12,076 nucleotides of DNA from an uncultured Candidatus Melainabacteria bacterium (GTDB lineage: Bacteria > Cyanobacteriota > Vampirovibrionia > Gastranaerophilales > Gastranaerophilaceae). The notes below the pieces were generated by a model. It had not been told where the DNA came from. It saw nothing but the letters and a program-made list of their open reading frames with translations, and searched no databases. The stretch covers positions 1 to 12,076 of the forward strand of contig CALEJY010000014.1 of assembly GCA_937898445.1 (NCBI GenBank). Direction: 5' to 3'. This document shows positions 1 to 7,590 of this stretch, piece by piece; position 1 is the stretch's first letter; each line of letters starts with the position of its first letter. A program made the position numbers and the translations under genes.

Positions 1-193
1 AGGGAAGGAGCTAATTTTTCGTAACAGACTAATCAGCCAAGCCTCTTTGCATCTACGCATCCTTTAATTTTAGCTGATTTGCTTCTTAGCTTCCTAGCTA
101 CTTTTGATACGGACTTTTCACGTTTCACTTTTCACTTAAAACCCTATCGCCTTAGTACCTTATGAAGAAAGGTAGTGTACCTAGATTTCAAAC
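1..193. other. Non-coding stretch downstream of aroE
   Basis: No reading frame of useful length and no tRNA-like fold were found here. The stretch contains short degenerate tandem repeats: three 8-base units at 78-101 (TTTGCTTC, TTAGCTTC, CTAGCTAC) and three 7-base units at 115-135. A small inverted repeat at 170-182 (AGGTA, 3-base loop, TACCT) could be a weak end signal for aroE on the minus strand, but the T-run after it is interrupted. The window edge cuts the region, so it may be longer. Confidence 0.6.
115..135. repeat. Three heptamer tandem repeat units (TNTTCAC-like)
   Basis: Three adjacent 7-base units can be read: TTTTCAC, GTTTCAC, TTTTCAC. They differ only at the first base. A similar degenerate trio occurs upstream of the transporter gene at 10865-10885. 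Heptamer short tandem repeats (STRR) are known from intergenic DNA of filamentous cyanobacteria; whether these are related is inference. Three units could also arise by chance in A+T-rich DNA. Confidence 0.45.
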
Positions 194-1582
194 TTAAAGC
201 GCTTCTAATGCTGCAATTTTCATATCTTTGAAATCAGGAGTTTGACCAAACCATATTTCCTGCGCTGCAACTGCCTGATAAATCAACATATCCAAACCTG
301 TTATAGTTCTTAATCTTAATTTATCTGCTTCTTTTATTAAAATTGTTTTTTTCGGGTTGTAAATAACATCATAAACAACCGCATCATGCCTCAAACTCTC
401 TAAAGCTCGCAAATCCACCGGCATCATATCTCCGGCTTTTCCCAACATTCCGATAGGAGTTGTGTTTACCAACATTGCAAATTCGCTCAAATCCCTGATA
501 TTTTCAATCTGATAAACATTAAAATCAATTGAAGGGAATTTTCGTCTAACATAATTCATCAGATCAATAGAATTTGGAATATTTCTTGTAAAAAATGCAA
601 TTTCTTTAACTCTGCACTCTGTCAAAGCAACGCACGCAGCATGCGCAGCTCCGCCTGTTCCCAATATCGCAACCTTTTTGCCCCTCAAATCAATATCACT
701 CGGAATAGCTCTTTTAAATCCGATAACATCAGTATTATACGCCCTTAAAGACTTATCCGCCTCAATATAAATCGTATTTACAGCCCTAGCTAAATCAGCG
801 TATTTATCGACCTCATTAACAAACAACGAAATCGGCAATTTCAACGGAATTGTTACATTAAAGCCTTTATACCCACTACCTTTCAAAAACTTCACTCTAT
901 CAACCAAAGTATCAGGTGGAGTTTCCAAAATATCATAAGTCGCTTTTATCCCCAAACTCTTAAATCCGGCCTCATGAATAACCTTTGACAAAGAATGCCC
1001 TAAAGGATATCCAATCAAGCCAAACTTGTTTTCACGATTGTCATTAATAACAGGTTCGTCTGGCTTTTTCGGCTGAATAATAGGATTATTACTATATTTT
1101 GGAGGCTCTGTCATTTTTGAAGGGCCAAAAATATACGAAGGCACTTCCGTTTTAACAGTTTCTTGCTGCATACCTGAATATGGCTGATATTTCGGCGGTT
1201 CAAGCTGTTGAGAAGAAACCGTAGAAATTTGTTCCTGTTGCTGCTCCAACTGTTGTTGGATAGTCTGTTGAACATATTGCGGTTGTTTTACTTCCGGTTG
1301 ACAGTAAGTCGGCTGAACAGGTTGAGAATAAGTCGGTGCATTATTCTGGGGTTGCGAATATTGTTGAGTGTATTGAGATGAAGTTTGAACCGTTGGTTGA
1401 GGAATTGTAGTTTGTGGCGGAACAGAAGTCGTTGTTGGTTGAATTGGAGTTTGTTCCACTGTTGTACTGGAAGAACTTTCTTTTACAGGTGAAGATGTTC
1501 CCTGCGCCTTCAATTCTTCTACTGATATTCCTAATTTTTTAGCCTTTTTTGCCAAATAACGTTCATACAATTCCGGATTCAT
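194..1582 (-). CDS. aroE: Shikimate dehydrogenase with long low-complexity N-terminal extension
   Basis: The product reduces 3-dehydroshikimate to shikimate with NADPH in the cytosolic chorismate (aromatic amino acid) pathway. Numbering from the ATG at 1582 gives 462 aa. The catalytic domain occupies about 184-462, the usual full length of AroE. It shows the shikimate-binding SLS (197-199), NVTIPLK with catalytic Lys248, NTD with Asp285, the nucleotide-binding GTGGAA loop (308-313), NTTPIGM (from 373), DVIYNP (from 405) and the final GLDML-YQA segment. Oddity: residues 1-27 look helical and charged. About 28-177 are low complexity, with roughly 30 Gln and 24 Pro in 150 residues and EPPKY twice. 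No in-frame start codon lies at the fold boundary, and the internal Met codons inside the extension have no ribosome site, so the extension is probably made. A GTG at 1591 is in frame, but it overlaps the GAGGG ribosome site that serves the ATG. It has its own promoter and lies about 140 bp after topA. Confidence 0.93.
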   Translation of the reverse strand: MNPELYERYLAKKAKKLGISVEELKAQGTSSPVKESSSSTTVEQTPIQPTTTSVPPQTTIPQPTVQTSSQYTQQYSQPQNNAPTYSQPVQPTYCQPEVKQPQYVQQTIQQQLEQQQEQISTVSSQQLEPPKYQPYSGMQQETVKTEVPSYIFGPSKMTEPPKYSNNPIIQPKKPDEPVINDNRENKFGLIGYPLGHSLSKVIHEAGFKSLGIKATYDILETPPDTLVDRVKFLKGSGYKGFNVTIPLKLPISLFVNEVDKYADLARAVNTIYIEADKSLRAYNTDVIGFKRAIPSDIDLRGKKVAILGTGGAAHAACVALTECRVKEIAFFTRNIPNSIDLMNYVRRKFPSIDFNVYQIENIRDLSEFAMLVNTTPIGMLGKAGDMMPVDLRALESLRHDAVVYDVIYNPKKTILIKEADKLRLRTITGLDMLIYQAVAAQEIWFGQTPDFKDMKIAALEAL

Positions 1583-1590
1583 TTCTTTCA

Positions 1591-1595
1591 CCCTC
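1591..1595 (-). promoter_or_regulatory. Ribosome binding site deciding the aroE start
   Basis: GAGGG on the minus strand ends 8 bases before the ATG at 1582. The alternative GTG (1591) would lie on this site and has nothing suitable in front of it, so the ATG is preferred. Confidence 0.65.
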
Positions 1596-1627
1596 TGCGT
1601 TAATTATTGTTTAACTTTAAATATTAT

Positions 1628-1657
1628 TTGATAATAGCTTTTTACCCTCTTTGTCAA
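1628..1657 (-). promoter_or_regulatory. Probable sigma-70-type promoter of aroE
   Basis: On the minus strand a perfect -35 hexamer TTGACA (1657-1652) is followed by an 18-base spacer and TATCAA (1633-1628, four of six consensus bases). It points at aroE and lies between that gene and the topA end signal, which suggests aroE is transcribed separately from the upstream operon. The -10 is imperfect. Confidence 0.5.
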
Positions 1658-1673
1658 TTATTGATGTTGGGCT

Positions 1674-1702
1674 AAAAATCCTACAGCTTTATTCAAGCTA
1701 CA
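1674..1702 (-). terminator. Possible weak intrinsic terminator after topA
   Basis: Downstream of topA the minus strand reads TGTAGCTT, loop GAATA, AAGCTGTA. This is an 8-bp stem with two G-U pairs, followed three bases later by five T. The stem is weak, so partial read-through into aroE is likely. Confidence 0.4.
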
Positions 1703-1722
1703 ATCACATCTGTCAGACCTAC

Positions 1723-4032
1723 TTATTGCTCCGTATTTTCTGCCGGTTGTTCTTCTGCATCTCGTTTGTAGTTACATTTCATACTTGAGCAAGAAATCAC
1801 TGTTCCTTTTCTCAAAACTTTTTTAACTAACAAAGAACCGCATTCCGGACATTTTTCACCTGTCGGCTCGTTCCACAATGTGAAATCACAATTTGGATAC
1901 TTATCACAACCATAAAAGATTGTGCCACGTTTTGATTTTCTCTCAACAATCATACCCTCACCGCATTTCGGGCATTTTACCCCTGTGGATTTTCTATACG
2001 GTTTTCTGTGTTTGCATTCAGCATTTGTGCATTCCATATATTTTCCATACGGACCGGTTTTGAAAATCATATCAGATCCGCATTTTTCACATTTTTCTTC
2101 ACAAACTTGCGGTTCATTTGATTGTCCATCTTCTGAACTTTCTTCTGACAACGCATTCAAAGACATCATTGTTTTGCAATCAGGATAACCTGAACATCCC
2201 AAAAATTGCGTTCCAAATTTACTTGTTCTTAAAACCATCGGTTTTCCACAATTAGGGCATTTAATTTTACTTTCAATCCTTACTCTCTCGCCTGTTTGAA
2301 GTGCCTTATTAACTTCTTCAATAAACGGAGTGTAAAACTCTTGCAAAACGTTGTCCCAAACCGCTTTTTTCTCAGCGATTTCATCGAGCTTTGTTTCCAT
2401 GCCTGCCGTAAATTTATAATCCATAATATCTGCGAACTGCGCACACAACTGTTTTGAAACAGTTCTTCCTAAAAGTGTCGGATGAAGTGCCTTGTCTTTC
2501 TTTTCAACATACTTACGAGTTTGGATTACCGTAATAATTGTTGCATAAGTAGACGGGCGACCAATTCCGTGTTCTTCCAATGCCTTAACCAATGACGCTT
2601 CATTATATCTAGGAGGAGGTTGAGTGAAGTGTTGTTTTGGTTCGACTTTTTGGCATTTAACCTTGTCCCCTTGTTCTAAATCAGGGATTTTGGCTTCGTC
2701 TTTTTGATCTTCTTCGTCAGCATCATTATAAACTTTCAAGAAACCGTCAAAAGTAACCTTGCTTGTTCCGGCTTTCAAGGTATAATCTCCTGCCGAAATT
2801 TCAATTGTTTTATTCGCAACTTCCGCAGATGTCATTTGAGATGACATAAATTTTTCCCAAATAAGTTTATACAATTTATACTGATCGTTATCAAGATATT
2901 TTTTAATACTATCAGGAGTTCTTTCAGGATAAGATGGTCTGATGGCTTCGTGCGCATCTTGTACGTTTTGTTTGCCTTTTACGTAAACATTCGGCTTGTC
3001 AGGATAATATTTTTCACCATAATTATTCAAAATATAATCCTTTGCCATAGCCTGCGCATCATCAGAAACTCTAACACTATCGGTTCTCATATATGTAATC
3101 AAACCGACCGGAGTACCGTCAATTTCCATACCTTCATAAAGTTTTTGCGCAACTTGCATTGTTTTTTGAACTCCAAAACCAAGCTTTGAACTTGCTGCAC
3201 GCTGCATAGTTGATGTAATAAAAGGAGCTGTTGGCTTACGTTTTGTCGATTTTTTAGTAACTTTACTTACATCAAATTCATCAGGATAATTTGTTAAAAA
3301 ATCAACAATTTTTTGTGCTTCTTCTTTATTCTTAACGCTCTTTTCTATAGCTTTTCCTTTAATTTTTGAAAGTTCAGCATCAAAAGTTTTTCCGTCTTTA
3401 TCAAGCACAGTATGAATAGACCAATATTCTTGCGGAACAAAAGCTTCGATTTCATCTTCTCTTTCACAAATCATTCTCAACGCAACAGATTGAACTCGAC
3501 CTGCTGACAAATTTCTGTTTCCGATTTGTTTCCACAAAACAGGACTAAGCTTATAACCCACCAATTTGTCCAAAATTTGGCGTGTTTGTTGAGCTTTAAC
3601 CATATCCATATCAATACTTCTAGGGTTTTCAACAGAATGTTTTACGGCTTTTGGCGTAATTTCGTTAAACACAATTCTAGAAATCTTTTCATCTGGCACT
3701 TTCAAAATCTGACGGACATGCCATGCAATAGCTTCTCCCTCACGGTCGGGGTCGGATGCAAGGTAAACACGATCAACTTTTTTTGCCATATCATTTAACT
3801 TTTTTACAACATTTTGTTTTCCGGGAATTACCTCAAACTTTGGTGTAAAATGGTTTTCTACATCAAATCCCAAATTCTGCGTTGACGGGTCTTTTGTTGG
3901 CAAATTTCTAACATGCCCATAACTTGCCTCAATTTGATATCCGTCACCCAATATCTTTCTAATAGTCTTAGATTTAGCAGGAGACTCTACTATTACTAAT
4001 GATTTTTCTTTTTTTTCAGCCGTTTTTGCCAT
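1723..4032 (-). CDS. topA: DNA topoisomerase I (type IA)
   Basis: The enzyme relaxes negatively supercoiled DNA by passing one strand through a transient break held on a tyrosine. The protein is 769 aa. An N-terminal Toprim domain shows Glu16 in VESPAK and DPDREGE at 94-100 (metal-binding acidic residues). The catalytic Tyr314 lies in LITYMRTDS, and HEAIRP follows at 361-366. The C-terminal part carries four tetracysteine zinc ribbons, beginning at CPNC (592), CEKC (648), CPKC (687) and CPEC (728), each closed by a second Cys pair. AGGTGG sits 6 bases before the ATG. It follows dprA by 27 bp; dprA and topA are neighbours in many bacteria, so the order supports both calls. All key residues are present and nothing suggests damage. 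Confidence 0.98.
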   Translation of the reverse strand: MAKTAEKKEKSLVIVESPAKSKTIRKILGDGYQIEASYGHVRNLPTKDPSTQNLGFDVENHFTPKFEVIPGKQNVVKKLNDMAKKVDRVYLASDPDREGEAIAWHVRQILKVPDEKISRIVFNEITPKAVKHSVENPRSIDMDMVKAQQTRQILDKLVGYKLSPVLWKQIGNRNLSAGRVQSVALRMICEREDEIEAFVPQEYWSIHTVLDKDGKTFDAELSKIKGKAIEKSVKNKEEAQKIVDFLTNYPDEFDVSKVTKKSTKRKPTAPFITSTMQRAASSKLGFGVQKTMQVAQKLYEGMEIDGTPVGLITYMRTDSVRVSDDAQAMAKDYILNNYGEKYYPDKPNVYVKGKQNVQDAHEAIRPSYPERTPDSIKKYLDNDQYKLYKLIWEKFMSSQMTSAEVANKTIEISAGDYTLKAGTSKVTFDGFLKVYNDADEEDQKDEAKIPDLEQGDKVKCQKVEPKQHFTQPPPRYNEASLVKALEEHGIGRPSTYATIITVIQTRKYVEKKDKALHPTLLGRTVSKQLCAQFADIMDYKFTAGMETKLDEIAEKKAVWDNVLQEFYTPFIEEVNKALQTGERVRIESKIKCPNCGKPMVLRTSKFGTQFLGCSGYPDCKTMMSLNALSEESSEDGQSNEPQVCEEKCEKCGSDMIFKTGPYGKYMECTNAECKHRKPYRKSTGVKCPKCGEGMIVERKSKRGTIFYGCDKYPNCDFTLWNEPTGEKCPECGSLLVKKVLRKGTVISCSSMKCNYKRDAEEQPAENTEQ

Positions 4033-4059
4033 TTTATACCACCTATCCTCTTACCGCTT

Positions 4060-5154
4060 TTAGCTGCGATTAACAGGATTAACTCTCTTATATCTATCCC
4101 CGTCGACTTGTTTAATTATCCCTTTAAGCGCCATCGTTGTCAAGTACATAAGCAAATTATCAATACTTAACTTTGTAAAAGCTTGCAACTCATCGACAGA
4201 TTTTTCCTCAATTTCTAACGTTTCATAAATAACTTTTTCATCTTCACTCAAATCAGGAAGACTAAACAAACTCTGTTGCTCAACCTTAATTTCCCATCCC
4301 AATGCCTCTAAAATATCATCAGCACAAGTAACTAAAGTTGCACCATTTTTCAACAATTTATAAATCCCTTGAGTATTCGGATTAGTAATCAATCCCGGAA
4401 TACACATCAATTCTCGCCCTTGTTCAAGTGTTAAATTGACAGTAATCAATGCGCCGCTTTTTAACGAAGCCTCTGCAACCAAAGTTCCATAAGACAAACC
4501 GGAAACAATCCTGTTTCTTTGCGGAAATCTGAATTTTAACGGTTCAAAAGTTGGATAATATTCCGACAAAACCGCACCACAACCATCTTCAATTCTTTTG
4601 TACAATTCTTTATTCGCCGCAGGATAAGAATAATCAAAACCGCTTGCAATAACACCAATAGTTTTTAAATTACTATCCAAAGCCGAAATATGCGCCGTTG
4701 TATCAATTCCTGATGCCAAACCGGACACTACACAAATATCTGTTCCATTCAATTCTGAAATAATTTGTGCTAATGCCTCTCGAGCATATCCGGTTGCCCT
4801 TCTTGAACCAACAACCGCTAAAGTCTTATCTAAATTGCAGTCAAATAAATCACCCTTATAATAAAGAACAGATGGCGGATCATCAATATTTTTAAGCATT
4901 CTCGGATATTTTTCATCATCGAATGTCAAATAATTAATTCCACGATTTTCAACCTCTGCAACAATTTTATCAACATCTAATTTATCTCGCAATCGCAAAA
5001 ACTTTTCAGCTTTTTTGATATTCAATCCCTCAATTTGAGATAAATCCGTTGCATTAAATGCGCTCTCAATATCGCCAAAATAATGATACAGTCTTTGAAT
5101 AAAAGAACTGCCAATTTCTTCTATTGATGATAAAGCAACCCAATATTTACGCAT
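4060..5154 (-). CDS. dprA: DNA processing protein DprA/Smf
   Basis: DprA binds incoming single-stranded DNA during natural transformation and loads RecA; it is also widespread in bacteria not known to be competent. The protein is 364 aa. The N-terminal 60 residues look like a helix-hairpin-helix/SAM-like region (EEIGSSFIQRL, IEGLNIKKAEKF). The central Rossmann-like domain shows VVGSRRAT (114-121), SGLASGID (144-151), GVIASGFD, SEYYP and FPQRNRIVSGL (210-220), then SGALITV and a GRELMCIPG segment, all typical of the family. Residues 300-360 form a winged-helix-like C-terminal domain. Its ATG lies inside the last codons of the TPR gene (8-bp overlap), indicating translational coupling. No comEC or other competence gene is in the window, so actual transformability cannot be judged. 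Confidence 0.97.
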   Translation of the reverse strand: MRKYWVALSSIEEIGSSFIQRLYHYFGDIESAFNATDLSQIEGLNIKKAEKFLRLRDKLDVDKIVAEVENRGINYLTFDDEKYPRMLKNIDDPPSVLYYKGDLFDCNLDKTLAVVGSRRATGYAREALAQIISELNGTDICVVSGLASGIDTTAHISALDSNLKTIGVIASGFDYSYPAANKELYKRIEDGCGAVLSEYYPTFEPLKFRFPQRNRIVSGLSYGTLVAEASLKSGALITVNLTLEQGRELMCIPGLITNPNTQGIYKLLKNGATLVTCADDILEALGWEIKVEQQSLFSLPDLSEDEKVIYETLEIEEKSVDELQAFTKLSIDNLLMYLTTMALKGIIKQVDGDRYKRVNPVNRS

Positions 5155-5926
5155 TTTGTTTTTTCTTTATTCTTTCTATTAATTCTTTAATTTTCGCTTT
5201 TTCTTCTTCTGCAATATCTAAATTCATATAGTCTTCAAAATATTCAATTGCATCTTCATAATCGCCTCTTGCAAAGAATAAAATACCGGCTTTTTTATAT
5301 GCAGGAGAAAAAGCATCATTTCTTGCAATAGCTTTCAAAAAGTTTGAAAGAGCCTTATCTATCTCGTCATTAGCCTCATAAGCCTCACCAAGATAGTAAT
5401 AAATCCAAGCGTTTTCACTCTTATATTCTAAAACATTTTCAAAGTTTTCAATTGCGCTTGCATAATTACCCAACTCAAAATGTACTCTACCTAAATCGTA
5501 GTAAACATCATAATTGTCAGGTTGTTTTTCAAGAATATTTTCCAATTCGTCAATCGCCAAATCCAACTTTGCATCTTCCATATAAAATCTTGCAAGGTAA
5601 TGACGCAAAACAAGATTATCAGGTAATTCTACCAAGCCTGTTGTAACCAACCCAATTCCACTTGCCATATCTTTTCTTCTATAATAAATATCTGCAAGGT
5701 TTATATAAACTTGTGCCAACTTCGGATTTAATTCCTGCGCTCTCAGATAATGTTTTTCAGCCTTTTCATATTCACCTAAATTTGCATAACAAAGAGCAAT
5801 GTTATTATACAACTCGGCATTATCCTGACAAGTTTCCAATACTGAACTAAAAGCATCAATCGCTTCTTGATATTTTCCATCGTTATATAATTTTATAGCC
5901 TTATCAACTTTTTCTTTTTCACTCAT
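5147..5926 (-). CDS. Seven-repeat TPR protein of unknown partner
   Basis: The protein is 259 aa and consists almost wholly of tetratricopeptide repeats. Seven can be marked at about 3-36, 37-70, 71-104, 105-138, 139-172, 173-205 and 206-239, with the usual pattern (for example NNIALCYANLGEYEKAEKHY and YYDLGRVHFELGNYASAIENF), ending in a Lys-rich helix. No signal peptide or membrane segment is visible, so a cytoplasmic scaffold is likely. Its ATG comes one base after the lptA stop, and its end overlaps the dprA start, so it is translationally coupled on both sides. TPR proteins bind other proteins; the partner cannot be read from the sequence. Its place beside lptCA could point to envelope assembly, but that is inference only. 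Confidence 0.9.
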   Translation of the reverse strand: MSEKEKVDKAIKLYNDGKYQEAIDAFSSVLETCQDNAELYNNIALCYANLGEYEKAEKHYLRAQELNPKLAQVYINLADIYYRRKDMASGIGLVTTGLVELPDNLVLRHYLARFYMEDAKLDLAIDELENILEKQPDNYDVYYDLGRVHFELGNYASAIENFENVLEYKSENAWIYYYLGEAYEANDEIDKALSNFLKAIARNDAFSPAYKKAGILFFARGDYEDAIEYFEDYMNLDIAEEEKAKIKELIERIKKKQNA

Positions 5927-5927
5927 C

Positions 5928-6911
5928 TTACAAACCTAATCCTATTCCACCGTCACTATTTCCATTGTCGCCTGAACCGATATTTTTTATAACTGTTCTT
6001 GTATTTCCGTCAGCATGGAAATCTTTTGGTTTCATTGTCATCTTAATTTTGTCTGCATAAATAGTTCTTACACCTTGAGTAATGCTAGATCTTCCTGTAA
6101 AATATGCCTCGTTCGGTTTACCCTCTTTGTTCGGGTAAAGAGTAAGTTTAGGACCTACTGCATAGTAATCTTGATACCAAACACGAACATTTCCTGATGC
6201 GTTGAAAATATTTCTATCTTGCGCATATTCTTGACGATTAGCCTTCAAAACCAAAGTTGCACCATCATCCATAATAGCTTTTGATGTAGTATTTCCTGTT
6301 GCAGTCAACACTTTAGTTCCGGCACTATAATAAAATCTATCCGCATAAGAATCATTGCTTTCTTGTTTAATTCTTGCATTTCCGATTAATTCAATATCTT
6401 TCAAATCACCGTTTTTGTCGGTTCTAACTTTTGCCTTGTCTGAAAATGTATCCAATTCTTTATACTTAATTGTAACAGTTCCTGTTGCAGTCATAATACC
6501 TGTTTTTGTATCATATTCCTGTTCGTTTGCGTTGATTACAACAATAGGAGTTTTACCATCAAAAACAATAGATTGCGTATCACCTTGAGCTTTTACAACC
6601 TTTGTAATCAATGACATTTTCAAAATATTTGCTTTAACTTCTCGTTTTTTATTCTTTTTAACCTCATAGGCATAAGGTTTGTCGTAAAAAGTTGCAGTAT
6701 CAAGCTTTTGATCTTTGTCCATAGTAACATCAGCTCTATCACCAACAACTTTCAAATCATCAACAGAAACTTTTACATTTCCATCAAATTTCAATTTATT
6801 TTCTTGCTCGCTATAGCTTTGAGTTTTTGATTCAATAATCAAATCAGAAGCTTGAACCACAATTCCAGCTGCAACTAGCAACACCATTAAAGTTAGAATT
6901 AATTTTTTCAC
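5928..6911 (-). CDS. lptA: LptA/OstA-family periplasmic LPS transport protein, enlarged
   Basis: LptA forms the periplasmic bridge that carries lipopolysaccharide from the inner-membrane LptBFGC complex to LptD. The protein is 327 aa, well above the roughly 185 aa of E. coli LptA. It starts with a signal peptide (KK, then a hydrophobic stretch 4-20, probable cleavage after VVQA at 21). The mature part has at least four OstA-like strand units with a recurring Tyr, Gly, Ala/Phe, Thr/Ser-Gly-Asn/Thr pattern: FDGNVKV (42-48), TATGTVTI (141-148), TATGNTTS (203-210) and NASGNVRV (237-244). A Gly/Asn-rich tail of about 17 residues ends it. The start is GTG at 6911, overlapping the lptC stop (GTGA), with AAGGAG five bases upstream, which strongly supports this start. 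The lptC neighbour confirms the role. A multi-unit OstA protein of another kind is the alternative. Confidence 0.85.
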   Translation of the reverse strand: MKKLILTLMVLLVAAGIVVQASDLIIESKTQSYSEQENKLKFDGNVKVSVDDLKVVGDRADVTMDKDQKLDTATFYDKPYAYEVKKNKKREVKANILKMSLITKVVKAQGDTQSIVFDGKTPIVVINANEQEYDTKTGIMTATGTVTIKYKELDTFSDKAKVRTDKNGDLKDIELIGNARIKQESNDSYADRFYYSAGTKVLTATGNTTSKAIMDDGATLVLKANRQEYAQDRNIFNASGNVRVWYQDYYAVGPKLTLYPNKEGKPNEAYFTGRSSITQGVRTIYADKIKMTMKPKDFHADGNTRTVIKNIGSGDNGNSDGGIGLGL

Positions 6912-7528
6912 TTAATCTCCTTATCGCTGTAGACTTTTGATACAGTTTTTCCAATAATTTTAAAAGTTTCATAATCAGGACTAATCTCAACTTTTTCTGC
7001 AGTAGACAATAGCTCGTCTTTTCTTGTAATACGAACATTCCCTTCTGCAACAGTCGGAATATCCTTTCCGGACCAGATAAGCCTGTTAGCCCTTAATGTA
7101 GTTAAATCTTTCAGAACAATAAATGTATCTTCGTAAAGAATAATTTGTTCTTTTTTTTCGTTATAAGTACCTTTAGAAGACTCAAAACTCATAGAAACCT
7201 GATTTTCATCGTCATAAAAGTTTCCAATAACATTATCAAGCATGGCAACCCCGTTTTTGCTGTCGTAATTACCGGTTTCGCCATAAATTTCCCAATATTT
7301 CTTTTCATTTTTAGTTTCAGTAAGAATAATACCGTCAATAGAGGCTTCTTGCCTATCTTGATCTGTTTGAAGTTGGCTTCTGTTAAAGTTGTGAGTAATA
7401 ACTCCGGCAGAAATAAAAGCCCACGCCAAAAGAGCTACAATTGCTGCAAATGCACCAATATAAGCTTTCTGTTTCTTACTTAAATTTTTTAATTTTTCCA
7501 ACAAGTCCATATATATTAATGTTATCAT
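6908..7528 (-). CDS. lptC: LptC-family LPS export protein
   Basis: LptC is a bitopic inner-membrane protein that receives lipopolysaccharide from LptBFG and hands it to LptA. The protein is 206 aa. A basic N-terminus (KLKNLSKKQK) precedes one membrane segment at about 22-44, followed by a periplasmic beta-rich domain. The family pattern is visible: WEIYGETGNYD (79-89), MLDNVIGNFYD (96-106), LRANRLIWSG (145-154), AEGNVRI (161-167) and LSTAEKVEIS (174-183). The next gene, lptA, overlaps its stop by 4 bp. Two starts are possible: ATG 7528 (weak GAG six bases upstream) or ATG 7510, six codons later and giving a more usual MDLLEKL start. Neither has a strong ribosome site. It lies 62 bp after the GGDEF gene, with no convincing promoter between. 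Confidence 0.87.
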   Translation of the reverse strand: MITLIYMDLLEKLKNLSKKQKAYIGAFAAIVALLAWAFISAGVITHNFNRSQLQTDQDRQEASIDGIILTETKNEKKYWEIYGETGNYDSKNGVAMLDNVIGNFYDDENQVSMSFESSKGTYNEKKEQIILYEDTFIVLKDLTTLRANRLIWSGKDIPTVAEGNVRITRKDELLSTAEKVEISPDYETFKIIGKTVSKVYSDKEIK

Positions 7529-7590
7529 AAATTACTCATTTGCACAAAAAAAGATTTACGTTCTTAATATTTTAGACAAAACATTGAATA

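Noticed and set aside
31..79. Inverted repeat AATCAGC (31-37) and GCTGATT (73-79)
   Set aside because: Only 7 bp with a 35-base loop and no T-run; expected by chance and no supporting gene.
163..182. Possible aroE terminator hairpin (AGGTA, loop, TACCT)
   Set aside because: The stem is only 5 bp and the T-run is broken (TTTCTTC on the minus strand).
6844..7050. Minus-strand 68-codon frame across the lptC/lptA junction
   Set aside because: It is the out-of-frame shadow of two well-supported genes that overlap here with a good ribosome site.
7529..7590. Promoter or terminator between the GGDEF gene and lptC
   Set aside because: There is a run of seven T on the minus strand, but only a 4-bp stem before it, and no -35/-10 pair with acceptable spacing.
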